The notes beneath the pieces were generated by a model. The model was not told the origin of the DNA, did not search any database, and saw only the letters and a list, made by a program, of their open reading frames with translations. From Blautia hominis (GTDB lineage Bacteria > Bacillota > Clostridia > Lachnospirales > Lachnospiraceae): 64,000 nucleotides of DNA. Numbering within the stretch: position 1 is the stretch's first letter; each line of letters begins with the position of its first letter. Where the stretch lies: the NCBI GenBank assembly GCA_002270465.1, contig NQOF01000003.1, forward strand, positions 248,001 through 312,000, written 5' to 3'. Shown in pieces: positions 34,337 to 43,484 of this stretch. The translations under genes were made by a program, and so were the position numbers.

Positions 34337-36051
34337 GCTATCGTATCAGCGGCAGGGAGTACAGTATGATGTATGGACCCACAACGGGCGACCGGGTGCG
34401 ACTTGCAGACACCTGTCTGCTCGCCCGGGTTGAGAAAGACTATACCACCTACGGGGATGAGATTAAATTCGGAGGCGGAAAGACCATCCGGGACGGCATG
34501 GGGCAGTCTGTGAAGACAACAAGGGCGGACGGGGATTTAGACCTGGTGCTTACCAATGCCGTGGTCATAGATCACACCGGAATCTTTAAGGCGGATATCG
34601 GGATCCGGGAGGGCAGGATCGCGGGGATCGGAAAGGCGGGAAATCCGGATATCATGGACGGCGTGACAGAAGGTATGACGGTGGGCGCATCTACGGAGGC
34701 CCTTGCGGCGGAAGGGATGATCGTGACTGCCGGGGGGATCGACTCCCATATCCATTTCATCTGCCCCCAGCAGATTGACTGCGCCCTTTTTTCCGGGATC
34801 ACAACCATGATCGGGGGCGGTACCGGCCCGGCAGACGGGACGAATGCCACCACCTGTACGCCGGGGCCCTGGAATCTGGCCCGGATGCTGGAGGCAGCGG
34901 AGGAATACCCTATGAACCTGGGTTTCCTTGGAAAAGGCAACTGCTCTGATGAAGCCGCCCTTGTAGAGCAGGTGGAAGCCGGGGCCATGGGACTGAAGAT
35001 CCATGAGGACTGGGGCGCTACTTTGGCGGTCATTGACCACTGCCTGCATGTGGCGGACGAATATGACGTGCAGGTAGCCATCCATACGGACACACTGAAT
35101 GAAGGCGGCTGTGTGGAAGACACCCTGGCGGCCATTGCCGGGAGGACCATACATACTTACCACACAGAGGGAGCCGGAGGCGGCCACGCGCCGGATATCA
35201 TCCGGGCGGCAGCGGCGCACAACATCCTTCCGTCCTCGACCAATCCCACCATGCCATTTACAGACAATACGCTGGATGAACATCTGGATATGCTGATGGT
35301 CTGCCATCATCTGGATAAGAACATACCGGAGGATGTTGCATTTGCGGATTCCAGGATACGGCCCGAGACCATTGCGGCAGAAGACATCCTGCATGATATG
35401 GGGGTCTTCAGCATGATGAGCTCCGATTCCCAGGCTATGGGCAGGGTGGGGGAGGTGATCACCCGGACCTGGCAGACCGCACATAAGATGAAGGAAGAGC
35501 GGGGGCCCTTGGAGGGAGACAGCACAGAGGATGACAACTGCCGGATCAAACGGTATATTGCCAAGTACACCATCAACCCGGCAATCACCCACGGTATCTC
35601 TGACTATGTGGGATCCATAGAGGCCGGCAAGCTGGCAGACCTTGTCATCTGGAACCCGGCTTTTTTCGGGGTAAAACCGGAGATCATTATAAAAGGGGGC
35701 ATGATCCTTGCCTCCAGGATGGGGGATGCAAATGCCTCGATTCCGACGACAGAACCTGTGATGTACCGGCATATGTTCGGAGCGCACGGAAAAGCAAAGT
35801 ACCGTACCTGTGCCACCTTTGTGTCAGAGGCGTCCGCTAAAGCCGGGATCAGGGACAAACTGGGGCTTCAGAAGATAGTGCTTCCGGTTCATCATACCAG
35901 GGATATCTCAAAAAAAAGTATGGTATTTAATGATGCGACGCCGGAGATCACTGTGAATCCTGAGACCTATGAGGTGAAAGCAGACGGAGTGCACCTTACT
36001 TCTAAACCAGCCGGCAGGCTTCCACTGACCCAGCTCTATTCCTTATTTTAA
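34333..36051 (+). CDS. ureC: urease alpha (catalytic) subunit
   Basis: 572 residues, normal length. It hydrolyses urea to ammonia and carbamate at a two-nickel centre in the cytoplasm. Visible ligands and catalytic residues: [14 protein letters not shown] (His pair), GLKIHEDWG (Lys222, carbamylated bridge), [19 protein letters not shown], flap MVCHHLD (Cys324) and [13 protein letters not shown] (Asp ligand). All are intact, so an active enzyme is expected. Confidence 0.97.
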   Translation: MSYRISGREYSMMYGPTTGDRVRLADTCLLARVEKDYTTYGDEIKFGGGKTIRDGMGQSVKTTRADGDLDLVLTNAVVIDHTGIFKADIGIREGRIAGIGKAGNPDIMDGVTEGMTVGASTEALAAEGMIVTAGGIDSHIHFICPQQIDCALFSGITTMIGGGTGPADGTNATTCTPGPWNLARMLEAAEEYPMNLGFLGKGNCSDEAALVEQVEAGAMGLKIHEDWGATLAVIDHCLHVADEYDVQVAIHTDTLNEGGCVEDTLAAIAGRTIHTYHTEGAGGGHAPDIIRAAAAHNILPSSTNPTMPFTDNTLDEHLDMLMVCHHLDKNIPEDVAFADSRIRPETIAAEDILHDMGVFSMMSSDSQAMGRVGEVITRTWQTAHKMKEERGPLEGDSTEDDNCRIKRYIAKYTINPAITHGISDYVGSIEAGKLADLVIWNPAFFGVKPEIIIKGGMILASRMGDANASIPTTEPVMYRHMFGAHGKAKYRTCATFVSEASAKAGIRDKLGLQKIVLPVHHTRDISKKSMVFNDATPEITVNPETYEVKADGVHLTSKPAGRLPLTQLYSLF

Positions 36052-36093
36052 AGAAATGATGCAGAGAATCACAGTGAAAGTGAGGGAAATGGT

Positions 36094-36576
36094 ATGATCT
36101 TGTGTGAAACTGTTTTTGGCAGTATAAACGATGAGAGATTTCAGGCGATGAAAGCGGACTATGTGGAGATCGAATGGTATGAATCATTCAAGCGCATCCA
36201 CCAGAAAACCACCCGGCAGGGGCGGGAAATTGGGATCCGTCTGGGGACAGATATCTTGTCGAAAGGCCTGCGGGAAGGGGATGTCCTGTGGCACGAGGGA
36301 CAGGAGCTGATTGCTGTGCAGATCCCGCCATGCGAAGTGATTGTCATTGACATAGACAAAGGGCACCCGGAAATGGCTTATAAGGTATGCTATGAGATTG
36401 GGAATAAACATGCTGCCCTTATGAAAGGAGACAAAGAGCTGCAGTTTATCACCCCGTACAATGAACCCACCTTACAGCTCTTGAAGAAGCTGCACGGGGT
36501 TCAGGTAAGGAAAGAGGTAAGAAAGCTGGATTTTGACCGGGCAGTCTCGTCAACGGTCAGTAGCCATACCCATTAA
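36094..36576 (+). CDS. ureE: urease accessory nickel chaperone UreE
   Basis: 160 residues with the N-terminal peptide-binding domain (IEWYESFKRIHQKTTRQGREIGIRL) and the C-terminal ferredoxin-like nickel-binding domain (CYEIGNKHAALM). The C-terminus ends SSTVSSHTH with only two His, lacking the long His tail seen in Klebsiella UreE. It delivers Ni to UreG/UreC. ATG follows GAGGGAAATGGT, a weak site. Confidence 0.88.
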   Translation: MILCETVFGSINDERFQAMKADYVEIEWYESFKRIHQKTTRQGREIGIRLGTDILSKGLREGDVLWHEGQELIAVQIPPCEVIVIDIDKGHPEMAYKVCYEIGNKHAALMKGDKELQFITPYNEPTLQLLKKLHGVQVRKEVRKLDFDRAVSSTVSSHTH

Positions 36577-36624
36577 ATTTGGTACAGCAGCAGATTTTAC
36601 AAAGCGCTTGGAAAGGAGCAGGGA

Positions 36625-37314
36625 ATGACAGAACAGGCAAAAGAGTATCTGCTCCTGCAGATTAATGACACGCTTTTCCCCATTGGGGGATATTCCCATT
36701 CCTATGGCCTGGAGACTTATATCCAGAAAGGGGGCGTTACCAGTGAGCAGACGGCGGCTTCCTATATCCGGCAGATGCTGCACTGCAGCCTGTGCCCCAA
36801 CGAACTGCTTGCCATCCGCATGGCGTGGGAGGAAGCAGGAAAGGAAAATCTTGCAGGTATCATGGAGCTGGAGGAGATCCTCATCTGCTCCCGGTCTGCC
36901 AGGGAAGTGAGACAGGCGGGGGGAAAGCTGGGGTCACGTTTTATTAAGACGGTCAGTGCTCTCCCCATTGACTATGAGACAACCATCTTTGGGGACTATG
37001 CAAAACTTCCCGGCATGAAGACCCATTGTGTGGCCTATGGTGTTTTTTGCGCTGCCGCAGGGATAGGCTGCACAGACGCACTGCAGCATTATATGTATTC
37101 CCAGGCATCCGCAATGGTGACAAACTGTGTAAAGACCATCCCCCTAAGCCAGGTCGCCGGTCAGAAGCTTTTATTTGAATGCCAGCCGGTATTTGAGCAG
37201 GTGATGAGAAAACTGGAAGATATGGGGACAGAGGAAATAGGAGCGGCGGCACCGGGATTTGAGATACGCTGCATGCAGCATGAAGGATTGTATTCACGGC
37301 TTTACATGTCATAA
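36625..37314 (+). CDS. ureF: urease accessory protein UreF
   Basis: 229 residues, all-helical. It opens with [25 protein letters not shown], the UreF N-terminal hallmark, and carries the conserved [11 protein letters not shown] and KTIPLSQ segments. It acts with UreD and UreG in the complex that loads nickel into apourease. Start ATG after AAAGGAGCAGGGA. Confidence 0.92.
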   Translation: MTEQAKEYLLLQINDTLFPIGGYSHSYGLETYIQKGGVTSEQTAASYIRQMLHCSLCPNELLAIRMAWEEAGKENLAGIMELEEILICSRSAREVRQAGGKLGSRFIKTVSALPIDYETTIFGDYAKLPGMKTHCVAYGVFCAAAGIGCTDALQHYMYSQASAMVTNCVKTIPLSQVAGQKLLFECQPVFEQVMRKLEDMGTEEIGAAAPGFEIRCMQHEGLYSRLYMS

Positions 37315-37339
37315 GCAGAAGAAAAACAGGAGGGGAACC

Positions 37340-37951
37340 ATGTCATATGTAAAAATAGGAGTAGCCGGACCGGTAGGGTCAGGCAAAACAGCATTGATCG
37401 AGATCCTGGCCAGAAAAATGGCGGCAGAGTACAGCATAGGCGTTATTACAAATGATATCTATACGAAAGAAGACGCGGAGTTTTTGTGCAGGAACAGTAT
37501 CCTGCCCAGGGAAAGGATCATAGGAGTTGAAACTGGCGGGTGTCCCCATACAGCCATACGGGAGGACGCTTCCATGAACCTTGAGGCAGTGGATGAAATG
37601 ACGGAACGCTTTCCTGACGTGGAGATCATCTTCATTGAAAGCGGCGGGGATAACCTGTCTGCCACCTTCAGCCCGGAGCTTGCGGATGCTACGGTCTTCG
37701 TTATTGACGTGGCGGAAGGAGACAAGATCCCGCGTAAGGGCGGCCCCGGCATCACCCGGTCGGATCTTCTTATGATTAACAAGATCGATCTGGCTCCAAT
37801 GGTGGGGGCAAGCCTTAGGACCATGGAACGGGATTCTAAGAAAATGAGAGGGGACAAGCCATTTTTATTTACAAATATACGGGATGATGAGGGGGTGGAT
37901 CAGGTGGTCCAATGGATCAAACAATGTGTGCTGCTGGAAGGGGCCGGGTGA
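37340..37951 (+). CDS. ureG: urease accessory GTPase UreG
   Basis: 203 residues. ATG 37340 is chosen because AGGAGGGG precedes it and UreG proteins start close to the P-loop; an in-frame ATG at 37259 lies inside ureF. Motifs: P-loop [26 protein letters not shown], metal-site ETGGCPH (CPH), FIESGGDNL and guanine motif INKIDLA. GTP-dependent nickel delivery to urease. Confidence 0.95.
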   Translation: MSYVKIGVAGPVGSGKTALIEILARKMAAEYSIGVITNDIYTKEDAEFLCRNSILPRERIIGVETGGCPHTAIREDASMNLEAVDEMTERFPDVEIIFIESGGDNLSATFSPELADATVFVIDVAEGDKIPRKGGPGITRSDLLMINKIDLAPMVGASLRTMERDSKKMRGDKPFLFTNIRDDEGVDQVVQWIKQCVLLEGAG

Positions 37952-37955
37952 TATC

Positions 37956-38771
37956 ATGGAAAAAAGTGAAAACGCATATGGGCCAGTGTCGAACCTTCGA
38001 GTCGTGGCCGGAGAAACCGGCGGAAAAACTTATCTAAAGGAACTGTCTTTTAGCGCGCCTTTTAAAGTTATGTCCCCATTTAAGCTTCCCGGCGGTGGCA
38101 TGAGGGTCATGCCGCTAATGGCATCCGCAGGCATTCTGGAAGGGGACAGGCAGAAGATCTTTCTGGAAATGGAACCAGATGCGAAAATGGAGTTCGTGTC
38201 GCAGTCGTATGAGAAACTCCACAAAATGAAAAACGGCAGTGCCAGCCGGGAAACCTTCTTGAAGGTAGGGAAGGGCGCAGTCCTGCTGTACCGTCCCCTT
38301 CCCGTGATCCCTTTTGCTGCATCTGCTTTTCACGGACGCACCGAAATCCGGCTGGAGGATAGAAACAGCCGCCTGTTTTATCAGGAGATCCTTTCCTGCG
38401 GACGGGCAGCAAGGGGGGAACGGTTTGAGTACCGGTATTATACTTCTCTTGTGGAGGTGCGGCAAAACGGGAAGCTGACATACAGAGAAAACAACCGGTT
38501 CTATCCAGCTCGGGGTGATATGGAAGGGACAGGAATGTTTGAAGGGTATTCCTATCTTGCCAATCTTATGTTTTTCCACGAAGATGCATCCAGATGTGTC
38601 GGGAAAACCCGCAGGCTGATCGAGGAACAGAAGGAGGTTTCCGGTGGTGTCACGCTGACGGCTCAGTCTGATATGGTGGTTCGTATTTTAGGCAGCCAGG
38701 TACAGAAGCTGCAGCAGTTATGTGACATGATATACGCCATAGTGAAAGAAGAGACGGATCTGGGCATGTAA
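37956..38771 (+). CDS. ureD: urease accessory protein UreD (UreH)
   Basis: 271 residues from ATG 37956, 4 bp after ureG; an in-frame ATG at 37884 lies within ureG. The beta-helical UreD pattern is visible (MSPFKLPGGGMRVMPLMASAGILEGDRQ, SQSYEKLHKM, LPVIPFAASAFHG). It binds apourease directly and provides the channel for nickel. Last gene of the urease operon; no clear terminator follows, and a new promoter starts 28 bp after its stop. Confidence 0.92.
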   Translation: MEKSENAYGPVSNLRVVAGETGGKTYLKELSFSAPFKVMSPFKLPGGGMRVMPLMASAGILEGDRQKIFLEMEPDAKMEFVSQSYEKLHKMKNGSASRETFLKVGKGAVLLYRPLPVIPFAASAFHGRTEIRLEDRNSRLFYQEILSCGRAARGERFEYRYYTSLVEVRQNGKLTYRENNRFYPARGDMEGTGMFEGYSYLANLMFFHEDASRCVGKTRRLIEEQKEVSGGVTLTAQSDMVVRILGSQVQKLQQLCDMIYAIVKEETDLGM

Positions 38772-38798
38772 TAGGAGAAAAGTTTTTCAAAATACAGG

Positions 38799-38827
38799 TT
38801 GACAGATTTTCCCAATGAGTATATACT
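38799..38827 (+). promoter_or_regulatory. Consensus SigA promoter TTGACA-N17-TATACT
   Basis: A perfect -35 (38799-38804) and a near-perfect -10 (38822-38827) have exactly 17 bp between them. It drives the Cys-rich small ORF and, through the terminator behind it, cooS. Confidence 0.85.
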
Positions 38828-38870
38828 ACAAAACATATCGAAATAGTAGGAAATGGAAAGGAGGAAGATC

Positions 38871-38993
38871 ATGAACCGCAGTTATGAAGCCATAATAAAA
38901 AGGAATATGTGTATGATGTGCTGTTGTATGTGTAAAAACATAGAACCCCTTTTTTCGTGTATTCATATGCCTGTTCCTGAAGCGGAGGACTGA
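38871..38993 (+). CDS. Cys-rich 40-residue peptide ahead of cooS
   Basis: ATG follows AAAGGAGGAAGATC, an ideal ribosome site, 44 bases after the promoter -10 box. The peptide has six Cys in 40 residues, five of them in CMMCCCMC (14-21). There is no signal peptide or membrane segment. A terminator (39023-39051) lies 30 bases after the stop, and cooS begins 163 bases after that. Promoter, short Cys-dense ORF and terminator is the layout of a leader peptide that controls downstream transcription through cysteine supply; a metal-binding or metal-sensing miniprotein is the alternative. No named family is recognised. Confidence 0.65.
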   Translation: MNRSYEAIIKRNMCMMCCCMCKNIEPLFSCIHMPVPEAED

Positions 38994-39022
38994 TCTGATC
39001 CTGCATAGGCCAACGAGTGAAG

Positions 39023-39051
39023 CGGATACCGGAAGGAGGTATCCGTTTTTT
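39023..39051 (+). terminator. Terminator between the Cys-rich ORF and cooS
   Basis: CGGATACC pairs perfectly with GGTATCCG across a 7-base loop, followed by six T. A candidate attenuator for cooS. Confidence 0.85.
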
Positions 39052-39213
39052 ATTATAAAGGATCAGACGGGAGAGGGTGGCTGCGGCATTGGAACATGGT
39101 GTGGATGCATTGGCATTCAGCACGGGATCAGTATCAGCTTGTATAACTTAAGCCGATGGTCCAGATCCATTTGGCACCGGCTTTAAAAACAGATAGGAAC
39201 GAGGAGGGACACA

Positions 39214-41211
39214 ATGGAAAATCATACAGTTATCACAGAAGGACATAACCATCATCATCACCGCCACGGCGGCATGGACGGGTTCCATGATTATACGGAG
39301 GCAGTGAATGCCTATCGGAAAACATTTCCCAACAAACAAAAAGTCCTGGAACAGACTCCGGACCCGGCAGTGAGGGAGATGCTGCTCCATCTGCAGGAAA
39401 TGGGGGTGGAGACCGTATTTGACCGGTTTGACAGCCAGCAGCCCCAGTGCCCCTTTGGGATTGCAGGGGTATGCTGTAAAAACTGCTATATGGGGCCTTG
39501 TAAGATCACGAAAAAATGTCCCCGTGGAGTCTGTGGGGCGGATGCCGATGTGATCGTAGCCAGGAACATGCTGCGTGCAGCGGCGGCAGGTGCGGCAGCC
39601 CATGGGGCAAGGGGACGGGAGAGTATGCTTGCGCTGAAAAAAGCAGGGGAGGGGACAGTAAACCTTCCCATCGAAGGGGAAGCAAAGATCCGGGCCGTAT
39701 GCGATATCTATGGGATAGAGGCGGAGGGAAAGAGCATAAATGCGTTAGCGGTGGAAGTGGCGGATATCCTGCTGGAGGATCTGTCGCGGACTGTCCCGGG
39801 TGAGCACCGGACGCTGGCCGCCTTTGCGCCGGAGGAAAGGCAGGAGGTGTGGGCGGCGCTGGATATCCTGCCGGTCAGCGTCTATCATGAGGTATTCGAG
39901 AGCCTGCACAGGACCAGCACTGGGACGGACGGGGACTGGAGGAACATCATGCAGCAGTTCCTGCGGACCGGGCTGGCTTTTGCCTGGACCAGCTGCCTGG
40001 GAAGTTCCATCGCTATGGACAGCCTGTATGGGCTGCCGAAAAGGAGCAGGTCGAAGATGAATCTTGGGGCATTGAAGAAAGGGTTTGTCAACATAGCAGT
40101 CCATGGGCATTCCCCCCTGCTTGTCCGTGAGATCGTGCATACCGGGCAGTCAGAAGAGTATCAGGATAAGGCAAAAGCGGCCGGGGCAAAAGGCATCCAG
40201 TTGTATGGGATATGCTGTTCCGGGCTTTCCGCGATGTACCGTTATGGAGGGGTCATCCCCCTTTCCAATGCAGTGGGTTCGGAACTGGTGCTGGGGACAG
40301 GCGCACTGGATCTGTGGGTCGCGGATGTACAGGATGTATTCCCTTCGATCATGGAGGTGGCGAAATGCTTTAAGACAACCGTTGTTACCACCAGCGATTC
40401 CGCGCGGCTGCCGGGAGCAGAGCATTATGCCTTTGACCATCACCATTCCAATCTGGGAGAGATCCATGACCTGGCTGCCAGGATTGTGGAACGGGGCATC
40501 GAAAGCTTTCAGGCACGCAGGGAGGTGCCGGTGTTCATCCCAAAGTATGAAGTGGAGGCGGAGATTGGGTTTTCTGCTGAATTTGCCACAGAGCACTTCG
40601 GAGGGCTGGAGGCTGTTGCAGAGGCCCTGAAGGATGGAAGGATCCTTGGCATCGTGAACCTGGTGGGGTGCAGCAACCCCAGGGTCATTTATGAAAAAGC
40701 CGTGGCAGAGACAGCGGATATCCTGCTTAAGAACAATGTCTTGATCCTGACCAACGGATGCGCCTCATTTCCGCTGATGAAGCTGGGATACTGCTCGGTA
40801 AAGGCCCTGGAGCAGACAGGGGAGGGACTGCGAAGCTTCCTTGCTGATGTGCCCCCGGTATGGCAGATGGGCGAATGTCTGGACAATGCCCGCGCCTCCG
40901 CACTATTTTCCGGTGTAGCGGCAAAAAGCGGCCATGCAATCAAAGACCTGCCATATGCTTTCGTAAGCCCTGAGTGGTCCAACGAAAAGGGCATCTGTGC
41001 GTCACTGGCCTTCCGGCTTCTGGGCATGAATTCCTACCACAGTGTCTATGCGCCCACCCAGGGTTCAAAAAAAGTGTCGGATTTCCTGGAACATGGCACG
41101 AAGGAACTTTTAGGCTCAGAAATGATCGTAGATGTGGACCACATGGCCCTGGCGGAGCGTATCGTGGGTGACCTGAAAGAAAAAAGAAAGGGATTAGGCT
41201 GGGATTTATAA
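39214..41211 (+). CDS. cooS: anaerobic Ni-CO dehydrogenase catalytic subunit
   Basis: 665 residues; interconverts CO and CO2 at a Ni-Fe-S C-cluster. Cluster B/D ligands are visible: Cys79, Cys87, Cys88, Cys91, Cys96 (CCKNCYMGPC) and Cys107 (RGVCGADAD). C-cluster regions include VHGHSPLL, GICCSGLS, VGCSNPR and LTNGCASF. The N-terminus carries an extra His-rich stretch (His4, 11, 13-16, 18, 25), not usual for CooS and suited to binding Ni. ATG after GAGGAGGGACACA. No cooF, cooC, cooJ or acetyl-CoA synthase gene lies beside it, so it looks monofunctional. Placement behind the urease Ni-loading genes suggests a nickel island. Confidence 0.95.
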   Translation: MENHTVITEGHNHHHHRHGGMDGFHDYTEAVNAYRKTFPNKQKVLEQTPDPAVREMLLHLQEMGVETVFDRFDSQQPQCPFGIAGVCCKNCYMGPCKITKKCPRGVCGADADVIVARNMLRAAAAGAAAHGARGRESMLALKKAGEGTVNLPIEGEAKIRAVCDIYGIEAEGKSINALAVEVADILLEDLSRTVPGEHRTLAAFAPEERQEVWAALDILPVSVYHEVFESLHRTSTGTDGDWRNIMQQFLRTGLAFAWTSCLGSSIAMDSLYGLPKRSRSKMNLGALKKGFVNIAVHGHSPLLVREIVHTGQSEEYQDKAKAAGAKGIQLYGICCSGLSAMYRYGGVIPLSNAVGSELVLGTGALDLWVADVQDVFPSIMEVAKCFKTTVVTTSDSARLPGAEHYAFDHHHSNLGEIHDLAARIVERGIESFQARREVPVFIPKYEVEAEIGFSAEFATEHFGGLEAVAEALKDGRILGIVNLVGCSNPRVIYEKAVAETADILLKNNVLILTNGCASFPLMKLGYCSVKALEQTGEGLRSFLADVPPVWQMGECLDNARASALFSGVAAKSGHAIKDLPYAFVSPEWSNEKGICASLAFRLLGMNSYHSVYAPTQGSKKVSDFLEHGTKELLGSEMIVDVDHMALAERIVGDLKEKRKGLGWDL

Positions 41212-41894
41212 AAAGACGTGAATAAAAGAAACGAAAAGCACATGCGGCACTGCTGACATTGGTTTTACTGTTTGGCAGTGTATTTAACTATAAATATGGC
41301 AGGATACTACTATATATGAAAAAAACTGCAAGAAAATAGCTGCTGTACGGCGGCTTTTTTCTTGCGCGGCCGTGCAGCAGATTACATATTGAGAATGACC
41401 ACAGCCCCTTTGTCTTCGATCTTAACAGTGTTTTCTTCAACCGATATAACGACAGCTTTTTGGTAAACATCTGTGGACAATATGAATGCAGTCAGGTTGG
41501 GAAGCATCGCTTTGGTTAGGTATTTGGGGAACTTAAGCATTGCAGTTAGCAGTGTGTATTTTACAAGCATGTTATTGAAGAAATCTGTTTGTTTTGGTAT
41601 ATTTATAATGAAAACATGTAGGAGAATAAAAAGGAACAAGAGGGGCTGCTAATGAAGAGAACAGAGCAGGCATCCAGGTGCATTTTTGAGGCATACCATG
41701 CACTGAAGAGGGTAGGGTGCGGGACAATGAAGTCGAACTGCTTTACCAGAAAGTTATGCTTTGCCCGGTAGGCAATCGAACGAGAAGCCTCCTTCTTTCT
41801 ATCCTAATGGCTTTTTCCCTTTATTTCATACACTGTAAAAAATAAATCATGAAATTAATTTTCATTTCTATCACGAATGAGGAGGGCGTCACAA
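41212..41894. other. Gene-poor region between cooS and the sugar-binding lipoprotein
   Basis: Just after cooS a frame reads KAHAALLTLVLLFGSVF, like a membrane segment, but has no start in frame (possible frameshifted remnant near 41248-41337). A terminator lies at 41328-41365. A minus-strand frame (41382-41639) opens only with TTG and matches nothing I know. A 39-codon ORF (41652-41771, MKRTEQASRCIFEAYHALKR) has GAGGGG upstream but no recognised family. Treat the stretch as probably decayed. Confidence 0.4.
41328..41365 (+). terminator. Terminator downstream of cooS
   Basis: GCAAGAAAATAGC pairs imperfectly with GGCTTTTTTCTTGC; the T run is inside the right arm. It lies about 115 bp after the cooS stop. 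Confidence 0.55.
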
Positions 41895-43484
41895 ATGAAA
41901 AAACAAACCGCAGTAATCCTGTCACTGCTATTTCTGATCTGTACGCTATCAGCATGCGGTTCGGCAGAGAAAGAGAAGACCAATGCCCTACAGAGTGAAA
42001 GAAAGAAAATAGTCACGCTAAAGGTCATCAGCATCGGCACACCTCCGAAGAATGGCTTGGACTCTCTCTATAAATCCCTGGATGAGATGACAGAGGAGGA
42101 GCTTGGCTGCAGGATCAGGATAGATTATATTCCCTGGGGAGATGAAAGGAAACAGCTTCAGATCGCTATCGCTTCAGGAGAGTACGATCTGATCCCAAAC
42201 GGAACTTTCTCTGATTATTATGAGGAGGCCGTAAAGGGGGCTTTTGTGGATCTAAATCAATATAGGGATACAGTGCCGGAGTTATTTCAACATTATGAAG
42301 AGTACCGGAGTGATTATCTGGAAGGGATTGAGATAGATAATAGGCTGTATGGTATTCCCCAGTTTGAGAAGGATGGGCCTATCCATGTTGGGGAAGGGTT
42401 CCTGTACCGCAAGGACCTGCTTGAGGTATGGGGCCTGGAACCGGTCACAGACCTGGAGACCATGGAGAAGTATCTGTATGCCGCGAAGGCGGATGTCAGA
42501 TATGCAGGCAGCTCACTGGTAACGGATAACAGGATTTGGAATTCTCTGTGGTATATGCTGTGTTCTCCCGATTATCCCGAGTTGGAATCTATTACATCCA
42601 TTCCCTACGCAGTTGTGAGTGCCGAGAATCCACGGAAGATACTCAGCCGATTCGAGACAGAGGAGTTTCAGGAAATTTTGTCCGTTGTGCGAAAATGGTA
42701 TCAGGACGGCATTTTGAATCCCAGTATTCTGGCTTCCAGTGATAATGAGGGGACAGCCGGACTTGAGCTGATGCTCAGCGACAAGAAGCCCTGTGAGACC
42801 AATACGCCTGTTTGGGCGGTAAACAGCAATTATATTCCTGCGCTATATGAGAAAAATCCAAAATGGACCTATGATTTTTTTGATTACAGCATTAACCAGG
42901 AAGTTGTCTGGAGAAAAAACAGAGGGCGAGAGGTTTCCTGTATTTCTATTTCCAGTAAGTCAAAGAATCCTGAGACAGCGGTCAGGCTTCTGGAAAAGCT
43001 TCATACAGACCAGAGGTATCACGACCTGCTGAATTACGGGGTCCCTGGTGAGAACTATGATCTGGACGGAGAGTATGTGACATATGAACAAGTTGCGCCC
43101 GATAATAAATTCAGTTATCTGACAGGAGGCGCAGATTTTCAGATGGCACGGAAAAGTTCGAGTGTCAATGCCCAATGGCAGGAGGTCTATGAGCGGGAAG
43201 TAAAGAAGCAGGATGATAGGGTTTCTGAGGCGGAAGTTACACCATTGGATGGTTTTTCACCAGACCTTTCTTCTATACAGAAGGTGAAGAGGGAGCTGGA
43301 TGCAGTAAATAAAACATATTTGCTTCCCCTCTGCTGCGGGGTGACGGAGGAGCCGGAGGAGGATTATGGGAATGCGGTCCGGAAGCTATATGAGGCGGGG
43401 CTGCAGAAGTATCTGGATGAACTGCAGAGACAATTGGATATGTATTGGGAGGAGAGAGACAATGAAGCTGCTGATCGTGGATGA
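41895..43484 (+). CDS. extracellular solute-binding lipoprotein (LipO/YtcQ type)
   Basis: 529 residues. ATG 41895 follows GAGGAGGGC and starts a lipoprotein signal (TLSAC, lipid Cys21). The length, IDYIPWGDERKQLQIAIASGEYDLI and the C-terminal region PLDGFSPDLSSIQKVKRELDAV (DUF3502-like) place it with LipO/YtcQ-type binding proteins of complex oligosaccharides. No permease genes lie next to it. Its last 23 bp overlap the response-regulator gene, so it is co-translated with a two-component system and may act as an extracellular ligand sensor rather than a transport component. Confidence 0.87.
   Translation: MKKQTAVILSLLFLICTLSACGSAEKEKTNALQSERKKIVTLKVISIGTPPKNGLDSLYKSLDEMTEEELGCRIRIDYIPWGDERKQLQIAIASGEYDLIPNGTFSDYYEEAVKGAFVDLNQYRDTVPELFQHYEEYRSDYLEGIEIDNRLYGIPQFEKDGPIHVGEGFLYRKDLLEVWGLEPVTDLETMEKYLYAAKADVRYAGSSLVTDNRIWNSLWYMLCSPDYPELESITSIPYAVVSAENPRKILSRFETEEFQEILSVVRKWYQDGILNPSILASSDNEGTAGLELMLSDKKPCETNTPVWAVNSNYIPALYEKNPKWTYDFFDYSINQEVVWRKNRGREVSCISISSKSKNPETAVRLLEKLHTDQRYHDLLNYGVPGENYDLDGEYVTYEQVAPDNKFSYLTGGADFQMARKSSSVNAQWQEVYEREVKKQDDRVSEAEVTPLDGFSPDLSSIQKVKRELDAVNKTYLLPLCCGVTEEPEEDYGNAVRKLYEAGLQKYLDELQRQLDMYWEERDNEAADRG

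Noticed and set aside
34537-35787. 416-codon minus-strand frame opposite ureC
   Set aside because: It mirrors the highly conserved ureC sequence in GC-rich DNA; the His/Pro/Arg-rich product and lack of a start signal mark it as a shadow.
39160-39195. Second terminator just before cooS (AAGCCG...CGGCTT)
   Set aside because: Only 6 bp pair firmly and the following bases are TAAAAAC, not a T run. It may be part of the leader fold but is not a supported terminator.
41382-41639. 85-codon minus-strand ORF downstream of cooS
   Set aside because: Starts with TTG without a ribosome site and shows no known domain; only the last 40 residues look protein-like, so at best a fragment.
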